DNA of 64,000 bases, taken from positions 95,360 through 159,359 of the forward strand of contig MPNW01000390.1 of assembly GCA_011800805.1 (NCBI GenBank), read 5' to 3'. Below are positions 1 to 16,796 of this stretch, in pieces. The DNA is from Hirudo medicinalis (lineage: Eukaryota > Annelida > Clitellata > Hirudinida > Hirudinidae). The first letter of the stretch is position 1. Each line of letters starts with the position of its first letter. Under the pieces are notes generated by a model that saw only the letters and a list, made by a program, of their open reading frames with translations, did not search any database and was not told where the DNA came from. A program made the translations under genes and the position numbers.

Positions 1-1171
1 TGCTAACATGATTAATCACACGCGCAGCTCACTTTTATTCTAAAAGCATTTCCATAAAGGAAATTTTCATTTTTTTCTTATTCATTACTTTCACAATGTA
101 ATAAACTTATAATAAATTCAATTATGCTTGCTACATTAATTAATTCCCCTAATCCTAATTACCTATGACCGTCACTCCCCACCGTTGAGAAACTTTTTAT
201 GAAATAAGATAAGCGTTAGACAATACAAAATTCAAATTTCAAGACTAAACTTCCGATTCGAATTGAGTTTAATCGAGATAAGATAAAAAAAAAAGGAAAG
301 AAAATATTCACTACGTTGCTACAATTCTCACTATTACCATATATCGGGTACTTTTTAATTTCTGATCTTAGTTACTCAAATAATGTCTCCTTAAGAACGA
401 ACTCCATCTCCAAATCATCAAAAACTCGCTCTTTTGACACAACACATTTAACAATCCATTGATCTCTTAATTAAAACAACAACAAATCAGTACAACGAAA
501 AGGAAATTGACCATTACATGATTGATAGCATGGACAATCACAACAACTGGAGAAATGTACAAAAGCAAATAACCATGTATAACCAAAAAGTTCTAATTTA
601 TTCCTGAGTTTTTTTTTACTCTAGTCATCAATACAATGAATATTAAACGAATATGTTGTTACTAAGCAACTATAAAAAAAGACATGATTTAAAAGACAGA
701 ATTCTCAAAACTGATGACATAAATAAATGACTTAAAGATACTATAAAAAAAATTTGAGCCAAATCGGTCGATAAGAACGTACCATCACAAAAAATATGAT
801 CAATCGAGCAAGAGTCAGTTGATAATTTCTTTGAATGCTTAATCCTACCCAAGATTGTGATGGCTTAAAACAAATTGTCCATTGCAGCTGATACATTTAT
901 CCAGCCATCACAAACTCATAAAATAAAATAATTGATAACTTTTAGGAAACAAGGTGCAGCCACTCTGACAAATTCAAAGGAATTTTTAAAACTCAAATTG
1001 GTGACTAAATAAACTCTCAATTGCCTATTTAAATAAATTAGTGACACAACACAATTCTGTACAGGCATCATTCCACTCAAACTAGAAATTACCACTAAAC
1101 ATGACATATTGTATTTCATGATGTGAAATTAAAGGGTGGCACAAAAACGATTGATTGGTATCCTGTTGCAT
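1..1171. other. Non-coding stretch downstream of polo-like kinase
   Basis: AT-rich sequence with no supported gene. The part next to 1171 is presumably the 3' UTR of the minus-strand polo-like kinase gene. Short open frames here have no conserved character. Confidence 0.5.
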
Positions 1172-4190
<3,019 letters not shown>

Positions 4191-6000
4191 TTTCAACAAA
4201 AATGGTAGATAAAATGTAGTAAACGCTGAAAAGCAAATAAAAACGTAGACTTTTAAAACTCCGACCCTGCGATGCACGCCCCACCTACAAGTCGTCAAAA
4301 TCTCGATTCAATCTAGTACTTATAGCGCCAGTAGTTTGCAAAAAGTCAGTTCAATCACAATTGAAAAACTATTAAAATTTTTGTAAAATAATAAAGTTAT
4401 CATCGATTTATATCATCGATATAAATTTTTTAAATTGATGAATTTTACCATTTTAAGCAAATTATTTTAAAATAATGTTTGCTATCTAAACTGTATTAAA
4501 CTCATGTATAATAATCTTGTTATCGCAAGGAACATTTATGAAAAGTTCGCAACACAGCTAAATATACCCAAACATTATGTAACCCGCAATCTAGACGAAT
4601 TTCTAACAAGGTAGCATGACAACATTTGCCAAGAGTCAGCAATTTCGTTCGTTATTTCTTACTGAACCATTCACTAAACTTCACAAATAATTTCACAAGT
4701 ACAAGAAATTACAATTACTGGAAAGTCAGCACAGCTTGCTTTGTGTGTCTGTAGACAGGTGTTTATTAAATAGCTTGGAAGCATTCATATCAGTGTTTTG
4801 AGGAAATTTAAGACCCGAGTATCCAAAAACCATCGACGGAAATCATATAAGTAAAGCTTGTTAAGTCGCAGGAAATGCACAGGAAGTTTCGTCATACAGC
4901 TCTGACATTTCACAACACAACCAACAATTTGTCTTCAAGTATTTATTTCCTGTAAAAGCTTGGCTAGTAATATCGTCGTCCTTCTTGCCTGGAGGTAAGA
5001 AACAAATGATTCGAAAGCAAAACCCACCACCAAGCTATAGTGAAAGCAGGTAACATTTGGACAGCGAAGAACGAAAAGACAGCAACAGATCTAATTAAAA
5101 AAATAAATTTGCAAGTTCGTATGCAACGAATTTCACAACCATCAACTAATCGCTCCAAGAAGTCTTAAAATTCTCAAAGTTGGCCTAGCAAAAATATGTG
5201 CGTCCCAGCAGAGGTCCTAAGCTTCGAATAACTTAAAATACATAAGAATTCTTTGATTATTAGACTAATGAAAACCCTGATGCCAGCATTGAAATTGGGA
5301 GATTGATTCGATAGAACTGAGGCAGTACAAACATTTAATAACAAAAGCATTTGTTTAAGTTAAGATCTTTCAATTATCAATTTTACAAATCTTTAAATCA
5401 TTTGGCAATTTATGCACATAAGAACATGATGATTTTGCCATACAAAAGCCACAAGAAGAAAAATATTATAAATAATTCACAAGAATTCATTTTTAAACTT
5501 GTAAATATAATGCTTTCACTTATTTGAGCATTTTTAAAGACCAGCAACTTGTCGACTAGTTGCAAAACATCAACATCAAAATAGATGCCATCAAATGGTT
5601 TTTCAATTAAACGTTTCATAACCTTTTTTTATTCAACATGGCAATTTGCAACAGCATGAAAAACATTGAAAACTAGCTAAAAATTTTGGAGAACGAATCA
5701 AAAGTAATAAGTTAGTATTGGACAAAAATCTGGAAATTAGTGATGGCCGATCCGAAGCTTAGGCGCAAGAATGAAAAATGGCAACTTAAAAGCAATTCAT
5801 AATGAATTTGACAATCCACATGATGCATACAAATTGTAATAATTTACCCATTACCCCTTCCAGTGAAAGTTTAATTTTCCATGAAGACAATATAGACGAG
5901 GACACAACGACAACATCGACTATAAAATCAACAATCACAACTACACCTGTTACTATGCCTACGATGTTAGAAACAAGCAGAAGAAATTCATTCGTGGACA
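4191..6000. other. Spacer between polo-like kinase start and EFR3 stop
   Basis: About 1.8 kb with no supported coding region. It should contain the polo-like kinase promoter near 4200-4400 and the EFR3 3' UTR near 5300-6000. Short open frames on either strand show no recognisable protein. Confidence 0.5.
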
Positions 6001-9000
6001 TCAATAGACGAAAAGTTGAGGGAAGTTCATCTCGCTAACAGGTCCCTGGAACAATCCCTTCTCCTTGTCAGTCTCTCCATCCTTGTCGTCCGAGGATGCA
6101 GTCTTCACAGTATCCGACGGGTCGCTGATTGATTCAAGCACTTCATTTAGTCTTTTCTGGAATTTCTGATTCTGAGTTAAAAGAGAATAATATATTTAGC
6201 TATCAAATTAATAACAATGTTAAAAACAATCTGAATAAAATGGCCGATTCAAGTCACAAAGAAAAAGCCAGTGAAGTTTCAATCTTAAGAAGTGTCGCCC
6301 ACAAATGGCTTCATCTGCACACATTAAATGCATAATCACAAATTAAATGGTCGACCATCTTTTGACTCACCTTGGCTTCGGAGCGAGCCACGATATCCTC
6401 GAAAGGTCCCGACCGGAAGGACTCATAAATCTTTTGCTGCTGCAGCTTTTCATTCATCTCTGATTCCACGTCATTTTCTGGAACAATTACCAAACGGCTG
6501 ATCAATTTATCAGTAAACTAATTTAACAATTTACAATGTTTTAACAATTTATTAGCAGTAGCAGTGACAAGATGAATCACCTAAGAGCTTCTTCATAGAC
6601 TCGAAAGTAATTTCCTCGATGCCAGACCTCTGCAATAATAAAAATCTGTTAGTATCAAACATTAGTATTAGTGGTAGTAGTAGTAGTGGCAAACAGATCC
6701 ACCAACAGTGGCCAACTAAAATACAGAGAAATTATGTAATATGCCTAATATTCATGCCATTCACTTTTTAAACATCTAGATTGATACTTGCAGAAGAGGG
6801 ACTGCAGAAACAAACCTTCCCAAGGACGGGGGTTGCCAAGGGACTGTCGGGTTCCATGACCGAATTTGCCTCACTAGCACTTGCTGCTGGGTCCGGATAA
6901 GCTGGAAGCAAGTCGGGTAGAATGTATTCACATTTAATTCCCAATATTTAATTAAGTATCGAAAATTATTTCCATATAATAAGCTAGATAATCAAATAAA
7001 ATAAAGTGCTTTTTTAAGGTTCACAATTTTGGGAATGGCAAGCATAAATTATAAATAAATGGATTTTAGTTAAAACTTAATGAATTTGAAAAAATATACT
7101 CTCATATTATATAAAAAAAGAAACCAAATTGACATTAGTAGGAGACAACTTATATTTTCCACATGACATCCAACAACGGAAGGTTATCCTTACCGACGGA
7201 CGTTGGTCGAGAGGCAATGGTGGCCGTAAGTCTGCTCACATCAAGTCCACTGGACATTAGGGAATCTGATATCAGATTGATGCTGAACAACCACTTGTCT
7301 TTCATGGAGCTGTCAGCTGGGTAGCTGAAATTTCCACAATTATTACTAGCAGGAGAAAGTTACTTAGCCAATTAAAAATGCGATCTATACCTGGATGAGG
7401 TGTTTGTACGATTAAAAGCCACCGTAGGGAGGTAGTAAGGAGCGCTCCTCTTCCTTTCCTCAATTACCTGTGAAACCATTGGCAATGGTGACAAGATCAT
7501 GATGATTAATGCATTCAAGAATTCAAAAGGTATTTTTGCTCATCACCATCATCATTATCGTGATAATGATTATCACCATCATCATCATCATCATCATCAT
7601 CATCACCATCATAAACAATCACCAACCTGAAATATATAGCCGGCGAAAGAACTGAAGTCTGAAGTCTGGCTGAGGAAAGAAAGAAAAGCTGCCACAAGGG
7701 CGTGCATGGCACACTTGTGGGTCACAGGTATCGCTGTCGACATGGCTGACTCCTAATTGGGGGTAACAACAACAACAACAACAACAACAACAATACATCA
7801 TGCCAACATTTAAAACTTTTATTTATAAGTAGTATTTGAGATGAGATTGGAATTTACTAATAAGAATTTTGAAATTAAAAAAAAAAAATAACAAGAAATA
7901 GAAATGAAATGCATCTCATTCAAAGGACACCCTGTAGGTAACAACCTCTAACCTGGATTTCAAGAACGAGGCGCAGTAGGTCCAGGAGGACTTCATCCCC
8001 GCTGATCTCCAGGTAGAGCAGCACCATGCTGATGTAGATGCTCTCAAAGTTGTCCACCTTGTTATTGGTGAAGCAGGCATTTTCATGGAGGTGCCAGTAT
8101 ATGTTTGGACCATTCTGTATGATGTGATGATTATTAATAAACAGTTTTCATAATAAACGGTTGGGTAAATACGAAATAATAAAATCTAGAGAATAATTAT
8201 AATTTTACTGGATATTTATAACATACTAAGTTTTATTTTCAAAATATTTCAAAAAACCTTTTTGATAAACAAAAGATCAGGCTTCTGGGGTTTCTTGATG
8301 TCAAGGCTAGCCACCTTGGACTCATCAAAGAGCCTTTAAACGATATTTTGAGTATATTATTATTATTATTTCAAATAAAAGTAATAATGTTGCTTCAATA
8401 AATATCAGAAAATGCTCAAAACACTCAACAAAAGGCAACAAGACACTTAAATCATCAAACAAAACTAGTGATCCCCAAAAAACCAACTCCACGGTTTTGA
8501 GTTTAGAGAGGTTGTTATGACGATCAAGGAGGGTGTGAAAAATTTCCTGGACAAGCCTCCTGATGCCGGGGTCCTCGACAAGCGAAATCTTCAGCAGGGG
8601 ATCGAGGAAAGATATGGGCAGGGCGTTTGGCACAGATACAGTCTGGTATTTTGTTGCTACCTTCAAGACAAAGAACAACAAGTTAATTTAAATCGTCACC
8701 CTAAGCGACATAACCAGATAATACGATGTAATATCGATCACAGCCAACATTTAACATCAACCAATATTATAATTTATAACAACTCGTAATTTGTATTTCT
8801 ATAAAAAGAGATTTGAATGTCATAATTTTTGGGCGATAAAACATTGTAAAAAACAAATATCGAATGAAGCAACAGTTTCCCAACCTTCAAGAGAGACTTG
8901 AGAAGCATTGTTTGTAGCATGACATCAGATGCTCTGAAAATAAGGTGAAATTTAACTTTGAAGGTTGACACTTTAAATGCTCCCATCGTTGTTGTTGTTG

Positions 9001-12000
9001 TTGTAGTAATGCAATCTGATGTATGATGCGACGTGTGCATGTGATTGCAGAAGCAAGCTCATAACTCATTGATAAGGAATTCCAAAAAAAGAACCAATTA
9101 TGCCAAGAAAATAACAACTCATAAAAAGTATGGAAAAATACGACAAGATCTCGAATGAATCTGCTATGGTAACTTGGCCAACAACACTTGATTAACAGCA
9201 GCAACAATAACAACAGCAACAACAACAACAAAGACAGTGAAACTCAAATACTGGTTTCAGTAGAAGAATATTGGTGGTCATCACATAACCACATTTTTAT
9301 ATAAAAACAAAGTCATTGGAGCTTTAGATTAATCATCTAACTCAAAAGAATGAATAAAATTACAATCAAAATTAATTGAACAAAAACATTTAGAATAATA
9401 CAACAACAACCTTTTCTCTCTCTCCCCAGGGACCGGTACCTTCCCCATGACAAACATCATGATTTCAATCTTCTGGTAGTCAGGAAGGTTGTTCGCAAAA
9501 TCGCCTGGAATGATCGAGCAGCGATTAGAGAATGGACGATCACTCCGATTAATCGAGACAAATTATTAAGTAACAATTATTTCTTCACCGATGGTGTTGA
9601 TGACTGCCTCCTGGAAATGTCTCTCCTCCTTGGCCTTGTGCTTCTCCCTGATGGAAATTTCCACTGAGATCTTCAAGTGCCTCAGGAGCGTGTTGAAGAC
9701 TTCAAGGACCGAAGGTCCTGTTTAAAACCCGGTAGTGCAAATGATTTTTAGCCGAGAAATTCAAATATAATTTAAGTAACGAACAATGCAGTTTAAATTA
9801 AAACATCAGATAAAAAAAAGTAAACATTTTCATAAACATTTATGAATGATTTATTATGCAGTTAATTAAATATCAAGTAAACTGCACATTTTATTAAAAT
9901 AAAACCATTTTGAAGATGGAGTGATAATAATTTGAGTGCAACAAACCTATGGAACCCCCAGCAGAGATGAGGACGGTTTCAGAAAGGACTCCCACTATAC
10001 TCGCCTTGGTCTTTGCGTACTCCTTGCTGCTCTCGTCCAAGTGATTCATGAGAGTTTGAACGACCATGTAGCCATACTGAGCCTGCAATCAATGAAAAAT
10101 ATGGCCTGGTGAGTTATGGTTATGATGACGAAAACAATGAAGTCTCCTAATTTCTTATTCTTCATTTAAAAACACGACCTGTGATGACAAATGTGATAAG
10201 TAAATGTCAGAGTCGAACGGGTTTTGAAGGGGCCAACCTGTACTGAGTACATGATGATTTTGAAGCATCGCACTGCAAAGTCATTTGGCACCCAAAGGTT
10301 GTGATTGTCGAGGTGTCTGTGCATAAAAATGACGACAGAATGTCATTTGGTAATTATGACAATTAAACCTCAGTTGGATGTTGCCAAATATATATTTTAT
10401 ATGCAGTAGTATGTGTGCAATAAATACTATTGATGAATGGTTAATTGCAGAATTAAATTATGTTTAAGATAAAGATGATAAATTTATAAAAGATTTAATA
10501 AGGCAACCTCACGATTCAGTGCAGAATGACTGCATATTAGAGAAATTATGACATGCCGATCGATAGACAAACATGCGTAAATAATGACAAATAATGGTCC
10601 CACAGATGGCGAATGCGGACAATGCAATAACAATGACAATCGCGATCACATCAGCATCCCAATCACAATGCATCACTTAGAAAGGAGTCTTGCAACAGAG
10701 TAATAACTTCGATGAACATTAAAGTCATTCAATACAAACGTGAGCACTGGTTTGATGACGGCATTTATGTTTCCGTAGGAAGCCCTACAAACAAAGTCCC
10801 TGAAAACCGTTTCAGCAACACAAGCCGGATTCTCCTCGTCTTTCGGACTTTCGGGCTCGGCCGATGAACTCCCGCTGATGAGAAACAAAAGCACGAACGA
10901 ATAATTATTACAATTAAATAATTAATAAGCAATCATAATTTATTACAAATGGAATGTTATTTGTTAACTTGAGCAGGCATTCATTACGATCATTAAATAA
11001 ATTTGAAGGATTTTAATTTGTAAATTTTAGTAACACAAAAAATTGAAATTAAGTCTTTGCAAAATACCAAGCTCCAGCCTGCATGTTGAACAGCAGAGAT
11101 GGAATGATCTTGTCCATGTGGTGAGATTTCCATATGTTGCAGTGCAGATCGTCGGACACGGTTTTCCTTATCACCCCGTGCAGTCCTTGAAGACCTGAAA
11201 CCCTCAGCCTGGAAAGAATATCATGATTATCAGATCCAAATTCCAGTCGTAACAAGATGTGCCCGCAACCTGTTGCACCATGGAATGTATTATCTTATCA
11301 CAAACAGCACTGGCAACTAAAAGATGACCAAAGTTTTGAAATGACAAGAAAACCTAACTTTCTTATGCTGAGAGTGAAAATGATTTTACAAAGAACAAAA
11401 TGGATTCGAGATAAAAAAATTAACATCAGCATCTGGCCTAATGTAATCATGTAATCTCACTTGATGTAATCATTGGATGTGCTTTCTTTGCTGTGGCAGA
11501 GAGCACTGAAGTGGGACACGAAAAAGTCGTATCTTCTGTGGTAGGATGGCGTATCTTCTTCTATATTGGCAAACTTCACAAACTGCATGTTTATAAATTG
11601 TTTTATAATAGCTTTCAAAGTCACCAAGAAATAACTTATCTTAAATGAAGGAAATTATGTTTGAATTTAGATTGCATATATTATGGAATGACATTCATTT
11701 TAATTACCGAGGCTGTGGCCAAAATTTGTAGGCTTGGTTCACAGGTTTCAAGGAGTTTTTGAACCATTTTGAGGAAACTTTCCACAAAGAGGTTCAAGGA
11801 CTGTGCATGGCATGTAACAAGTAAAATATCTAGGGCCTCCATTGCAATGAAGACATATCTAAACAAACATTACAAATGTCAGATAACTGATTCTAATATT
11901 GAAAATAGCTGGTGAATATAATATCAATATGTTGTAAAATTGGTTTTATTTTGATGAACTTGCTGCATCAAAGCTGCTATTTTTAAAATATTGAAATTTC

Positions 12001-12349
12001 AATGAAGTGAAGCCATACCATAAGTCACAAAGCAAATAATTGTTGTTTATGGATCTTAAAAACATTTCAAACAAGACTAACTGATATCTTTGCCTGTATA
12101 TGTCTCTGCTGAGCCTTTGAGCAAGATATTCGCCAATCCTATCCAGTTTTTCAGGGCTTTTCATTGCAAAAAAGGTCAGCTTGTCCATGTTACTTTTAAC
12201 TAAGCCATCCTTCAGAACAGAAGCAGATAATTATCCACTGTTAACTAATCCATGCCTTAAAATGTAAATACCTTGGGATCAGCTGGAAAGATGCTGTCAA
12301 CTAATCTCTTGTACCTCGGCTGAAAAGCCGGCAAACACTTGCAACAAGC
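6001..12349 (-). CDS. EFR3: EFR3 (plasma-membrane anchor of PI4-kinase III-alpha), about 20 exons, first exon not found
   Basis: EFR3 is the palmitoylated scaffold that brings TTC7 and PI4KA to the plasma membrane to make PI4P. The 5'-most exon seen (~12272-12349) gives CCKCLPAFQPRYKRLVD, matching the Cys-rich palmitoylation site and RYKRLVD of human EFR3A. Further exons match in order: MDKLTFFAMKSPEKLDRIG (~12083-12190), FIAMEALDILLVTCHAQS (~11707-11857), RRYDFFVSHFSALCHS (~11459-11585), HHMDKIIPSLLFNMQ (~11070-11211), then HEAT-like blocks near 10680, 10240, 9944, 9590, 9440, 8886, 8492, 8261, 7952, 7627, 7391, 7194, 6816, 6581 and 6371. The last exon, 6001-6171, ends EMNFPQLFVY then stop, like the conserved vertebrate C terminus. 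The initiator Met lies on an exon above 12349 that I could not place. Intron microsatellites are the only oddity. Confidence 0.93.
7541..7616. repeat. (CAT)n microsatellite in an EFR3 intron
   Basis: Imperfect then perfect CAT/ATC triplets just downstream (in EFR3 sense) of the exon at 7627-7752. Open frames through it (Asp or His runs) are artefacts. Confidence 0.85.
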
Positions 12350-12984
12350 TACAAATAATTACATATTTAAAAGACTTTCAGATAAATAAAAAAAAATTAA
12401 GATCCGTGTCCATCATAGATCATAGATGTTATGAAGCAGTTAAAATCCTTTACATGTCATTCCGAGAAGGCCGTCAAGACAGGGTACCACTCAAAGCATT
12501 ATCGCGAAGCTATTTAGATGAATTAGACGAAAACAATGTCATGGGCAGTCACAACGGCCAACTTTCCAGATCTTAGAAATATAATGACCATGAAATAATT
12601 TGGCCCGTTTCAAATTAAACTCTAACGTTTCAATCAAATTCAATAGTTCATTAGAGACTTAGAAAAATGCCTTTGAATTAATATCTGTATTTGTGCATTG
12701 GGAAGCTTATACATTCTAAATGATTAAAAAATTCTGCTTAATTTGATAGAAAAATGATTTATGATTAAAAGTTGCCAGTAGAAAATTGAACGTTCCACTT
12801 TTTGACAAAACGATGCTCGCGAAGGCGGTTTGAAAAAGATTTATAACAGAGGGATAGATCCCGGTAACAACTCGGGGAGATAAGATAGGATATATAACGA
12901 CATCACATCTTAAGATAGGCTTTATGACGACATAATATCTCGCACTACTTGAAAATATTTTACGTTTCATACTTTCTGGGGAAT

Positions 12985-14659
12985 ATGCACAAAGTAGTCC
13001 AACATAGAGAGGGCATTGGCCTAATATTGCTGCTTGCACAGATGGCCAACGTTGGATTTGATCAAATTCCACCAGTAACGCTGGTTTTAATTGTTGGACA
13101 AATTATAATATATCTAAGATTATTAGTGATTCCATACAGAAGGGATTTAGGAGATGTTTGCATAAGTGCTGCATCAGTTTGGTATGAGCAAGACTGGATA
13201 AGACTTATATTGGGAGCGATTCAACATGCTGATGAGTGGCATTTGTATTACAATATGGTTTCCATGCTGTGGAAAGGAGGGAAAATTGAAAAAAATATTG
13301 GTAGTATATGCTTTATAGCACTTTTGGTAATGTTCATTCCTCTTGTTGGCCTTACTTTGTTGGCACTTATTGGTCTATCACAGTTGGTTATTGATGATCC
13401 TATGAACCTTTATAATTGTCATGTTGGGTTTTCAGGTTTGTGGTGCATTTGATTATTTGTTGTCTTTTGATTAACTACATGTCATTTGTTGAGCTTAAGC
13501 TTACAACATAAGAGTAATGCATTCTAACGCATTTCGTTTATAAGTTATTAAGATTATGTACCACACACATTTAATTATAAATATGAAAGTTTGCTTGCAT
13601 CAAGCCACTTTCCAATAATGCATTTTGTTCAAAAGGTGTACTCTTTGCTCTAAAAGTTGTGCTAAATCATCAGGAGCCCAATGAGGTTCATTATATTTTG
13701 GATGTCATCCCCGTCTCAGCCACTGTGGTGTTCTGGGTGGAACTCCTGCTCATACATATTTTAGTTCCAAATTCATCATTTTTGGGTTCGTTTTTCTGAG
13801 TCTTGGCAGATATAATATAACTTAACATTAAGAATATATTAACAATGGCTACCTCAGGCATTTTTAATATTTTTGTTTTGTCCAAGTTCATTGAGTTGTG
13901 GCATGCTTTCTTGGGTTAAGCATTGCAATGAAGAACATGCTCTCCCATGTGATTTTTAAATGTCAATTCTTAAATTGTAATGTATAAACTTTAACTGTGA
14001 ACAGTGGGTTAATAATCTCACTAAGAAGAATTTCTGGCTTTGTAACTGCTATTAACTATTACTATTGACAACATTCTTTTTAAGTTGATAAAATATATAA
14101 GCCTCCATTATATAAATGCAAACAATTCAGGACACTTAGCAGGGATCCTAGTGGGTCTTTTGTACGTGCATGGCCCACTGATGAGGCCGGTCATTATGTC
14201 AATTCGGAGTTCAGGTTTGTTTCAACATTTACCTGCCAATAGGGCAATCTTACTTTTGTGAATGCAAACATTTGCAACAATATCATATTGCAACAATCAT
14301 CACTACAGCTTGTACAAAAGGCCAAGCAAATGGAATCTGAAGCATGTCGTTAAATCCAAATCATCTTAGCTAAGCAATGGACTTTAATCGAATATATAAA
14401 ATAAAGAATATGAACAATGCTATAACCTTATGACAACACCCAACTTTACTAAATACACTGCTAAAACACTGTTGGGTATTATAGTATTACTGTTGCACAA
14501 TATTGTTATTGTGCTATTTAAATTGAAGGTTACTCTCCAAGTTTCCATCGTTCACGTACTGGAAGCGTACAACAAGACAGGCCAGCTGGTTGGGTCCCTA
14601 GCCACACCTCCAGAGATGAAATGATAAGACTGAGACGACTCGAAAGATTCGACCGATGA
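12985..14659 (+). CDS. RHBDD1: Rhomboid intramembrane protease, RHBDD1/RHBDL4 type
   Basis: ER rhomboid serine protease that works with p97/VCP in membrane protein quality control. Four exons: 12985-13435, 13636-13785, 14131-14214, 14529-14659; 816 nt, 271 aa (human 315). The ATG at 12985 (MHKVVQHREGIGLILLL) fits the family start. The catalytic Ser is in VGFSG (about residue 150), split by intron 1, and the catalytic His is in GHLAGILVG (about 202). HADEWHLYYNMVSMLWKG matches the conserved HADDWHLYFNM region. The C terminus, DEMIRLRRLERFDR, matches the Arg-rich VCP-binding motif. I see no counterpart of the ubiquitin-interacting motif of the vertebrate protein, so either it is absent or a small exon in 14215-14528 was missed. 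EFR3 starts about 0.6 kb away in the opposite direction, so a shared promoter region is likely. Confidence 0.93.
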
Positions 14660-14842
14660 TTTTAACACTTTTTTTCGTCCGCTTTAAAACTTTTATGTTG
14701 TTTATTTTATGACTATTTCCTTAGTCTTTAACGTCAACGAAACAACAATACAATTTTCTAAAGATGATGTTGCCAATTTTGCAACACTTTCAAACAAGAC
14801 AGTTGAGACTAAAATATTTCCATTGAAATCCACTGTCAGCAA

Positions 14843-16043
14843 TTACTCCTTCTTCCTGTCTTTTGTGAGACTTTTTTGCAACTCAACGACAGCATCTTCG
14901 AACAGCTTTTCGCATAGGTAGCCATCATCATTGAAAAAGTTGCATACCGACTTCATTAGAGATGCTGATCTCTTTTCCCTTGTTATGCCGTCAGTCACAG
15001 TCATTTGGAGCTCGTACTTGTCATCAAACCTGCAGTTGAAATATTTACAAAGCCCTGAATTTAATGAATATCATGTTTGGTCAATGATTCAAATGCACTG
15101 TCATTCTCAAAAATCAGATAACTGAAGATGGATCAAAAGCTTCCTTATTTAAAAATCATCGAACAAAATTAGGAAGCGTTGGCATGTGCGTTACAACCTG
15201 TTGAAGCAGAATTTCTGCAATTTAGCTGTATACTGATTATCTTAAGCACCGATGGGTATTACAACAACTGAGTCATCTATGATGCCATCCTTAAGGTGCC
15301 ATAAGAATCAACCATTATTATCAATAGCAACATGCCAGATAAAGATCTATAAAGTTCTAAACCTCTTCAATTTTGAACTCAGTCTCCATACATTGTCAGG
15401 ATCAATCCCTGCCTTGTCCTTTTCCAAACTGATCATAAAACAACCTCTTTCTATGTATGTCATGTAAAAGGTGAGCACTAACATCATGAAGAAATACGTT
15501 TATACCAGTTGCTAAGGAAAATTAAATTCATCCAATTGGTGAGTGCTAAGGCAATACAATATTCATTATTCATATTTTAAAAGGATATGATAGCACACAC
15601 ACGATGAGCACATTCCTTGACTTTGGGAAGGGATACAGGTAATCCCACACAAATGCAAACAAAGCAAAACCAACAGATATCGTGCAGAGGAAAAGGCGAC
15701 CATCCATCAATCGGAATGATTCCGCAAACTCTAACTTATCTTTGAATATCTGTATAAAAATTGTAGAGTACATTCTAAAGTTTAAAACCCCTTTCAACAA
15801 ACTTTAACGAAATCATTGCAACCTTCTTGGCGTAATCATCCAGAGCATTTTTTAGTGCCGAGCCATCCCATTTGTCAACTTTCACAGGTTTATCAACGTC
15901 TCCCTGCAAATTAACAGTCGTTTACGAACATATGTTACTGAGCACCAACAAATGAAAGACGTGCTCAACATCAGCCTAAAAATAAGGATTGCACATAGAA
16001 AATTAAATAAAAATAGTACCATTTTAGATTTGTTCTTTGACAT
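14843..16043 (-). CDS. SPCS2: Signal peptidase complex subunit 2
   Basis: Non-catalytic subunit of the ER signal peptidase. Exons from the high end: 16020-16043 (MSKNKSKM), 15823-15903, 15589-15749, 15363-15497, 14843-15029; 588 nt, 195 aa. Conserved blocks are KPVKVDKWDGSALKNALDD, FRLMDGRLFLCTISV, a first membrane span ending FVWDYLYPFP, a second span ending LTFYMTY, and DPDNVWRLSSKLKRFDDKY. The C terminus is short and Lys-rich. Intron 3 (15498-15588) joins in frame only if it begins ATATCCTTT and ends AC, a U12-type AT-AC intron; the junction then reads VLSYFFMM, as in human (VISYFVMM). No GT-AG pair keeps the frame. Its short first exon is inferred from phase and is the least sure part. 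Confidence 0.9.
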
Positions 16044-16322
16044 TACCAATAGACCTCAAACACAAGCCGACATTAAGCTAGTAAACATAAGGAAGTAGAC
16101 GTGTACTAAAAGTAAAACTACGATCTTTCATTAAGCATCTTTTTAAGTTTTATTAAATTTGTGACGCTTGAAATAAAGATTGACCATTCTATTTTTAGTT
16201 AGGTCTGTTTTTGAGAATTGACTGTAGTTTGAAATAAAATAGTGTTAATTTGTTTAAAGACCATATTTATAAACTTTTTTAATTAAACATTAAAATTTAA
16301 TTTCATCAACGTTTAATTTGCA

Positions 16323-16796
16323 TTAGATAGACATCTGTCGATGGTTTATAACATTTATTATTGTTACCTGTGTTTTAATGGTAGGTAGGAGTTTGGTTAG
16401 CTAATACTTACCCAAAAAGCAATTTTCTTTAAGTTCTGGTTGTTATTGACTTGTGATCTAATTGACTTTGTCAGAAAACGTTCTAATTCTACATCGTGTT
16501 GTTTGCGATTGCTTCCTCCAACTTTTAATTTGAAAAAAACACCTTTCTCATTAAGCAGATAGAGCATTTGAGACAAATATTGTAGTATTTTCTGCAAAAA
16601 CCAGGAATGCCAGTTAAAAAAGAAGGTTAGTTCAATAACTCAAAATATAAAGGGTTTAAAGTTTTTCGAGTAAGTCCCAAAGTAGAAGCGTTTACCATGT
16701 TAATGTTTCGCATTTTTGACAAATACAGATGCTCACAGAGCCTTAGAACTTCTGGAGCAATATCATAGTAAGCTGACAAAGCCACAAGACCGACAA
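16323..16796 (-). CDS. Unrecognised gene, three 3' exons only
   Basis: I do not recognise this protein. Three phase-0 exons join with good splice sites: 16696-16796, 16412-16591 and 16323-16367, stop at 16323-16325. The first reads [20 protein letters not shown] onward, the second is Leu/Lys-rich and looks helical. No membrane span or known motif is visible. It lies only ~280 bp upstream of SPCS2 on the same strand. No start was found; upstream exons must be above 16796. It could be a fragment of a larger helical-repeat protein or a decayed gene. Confidence 0.4.
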
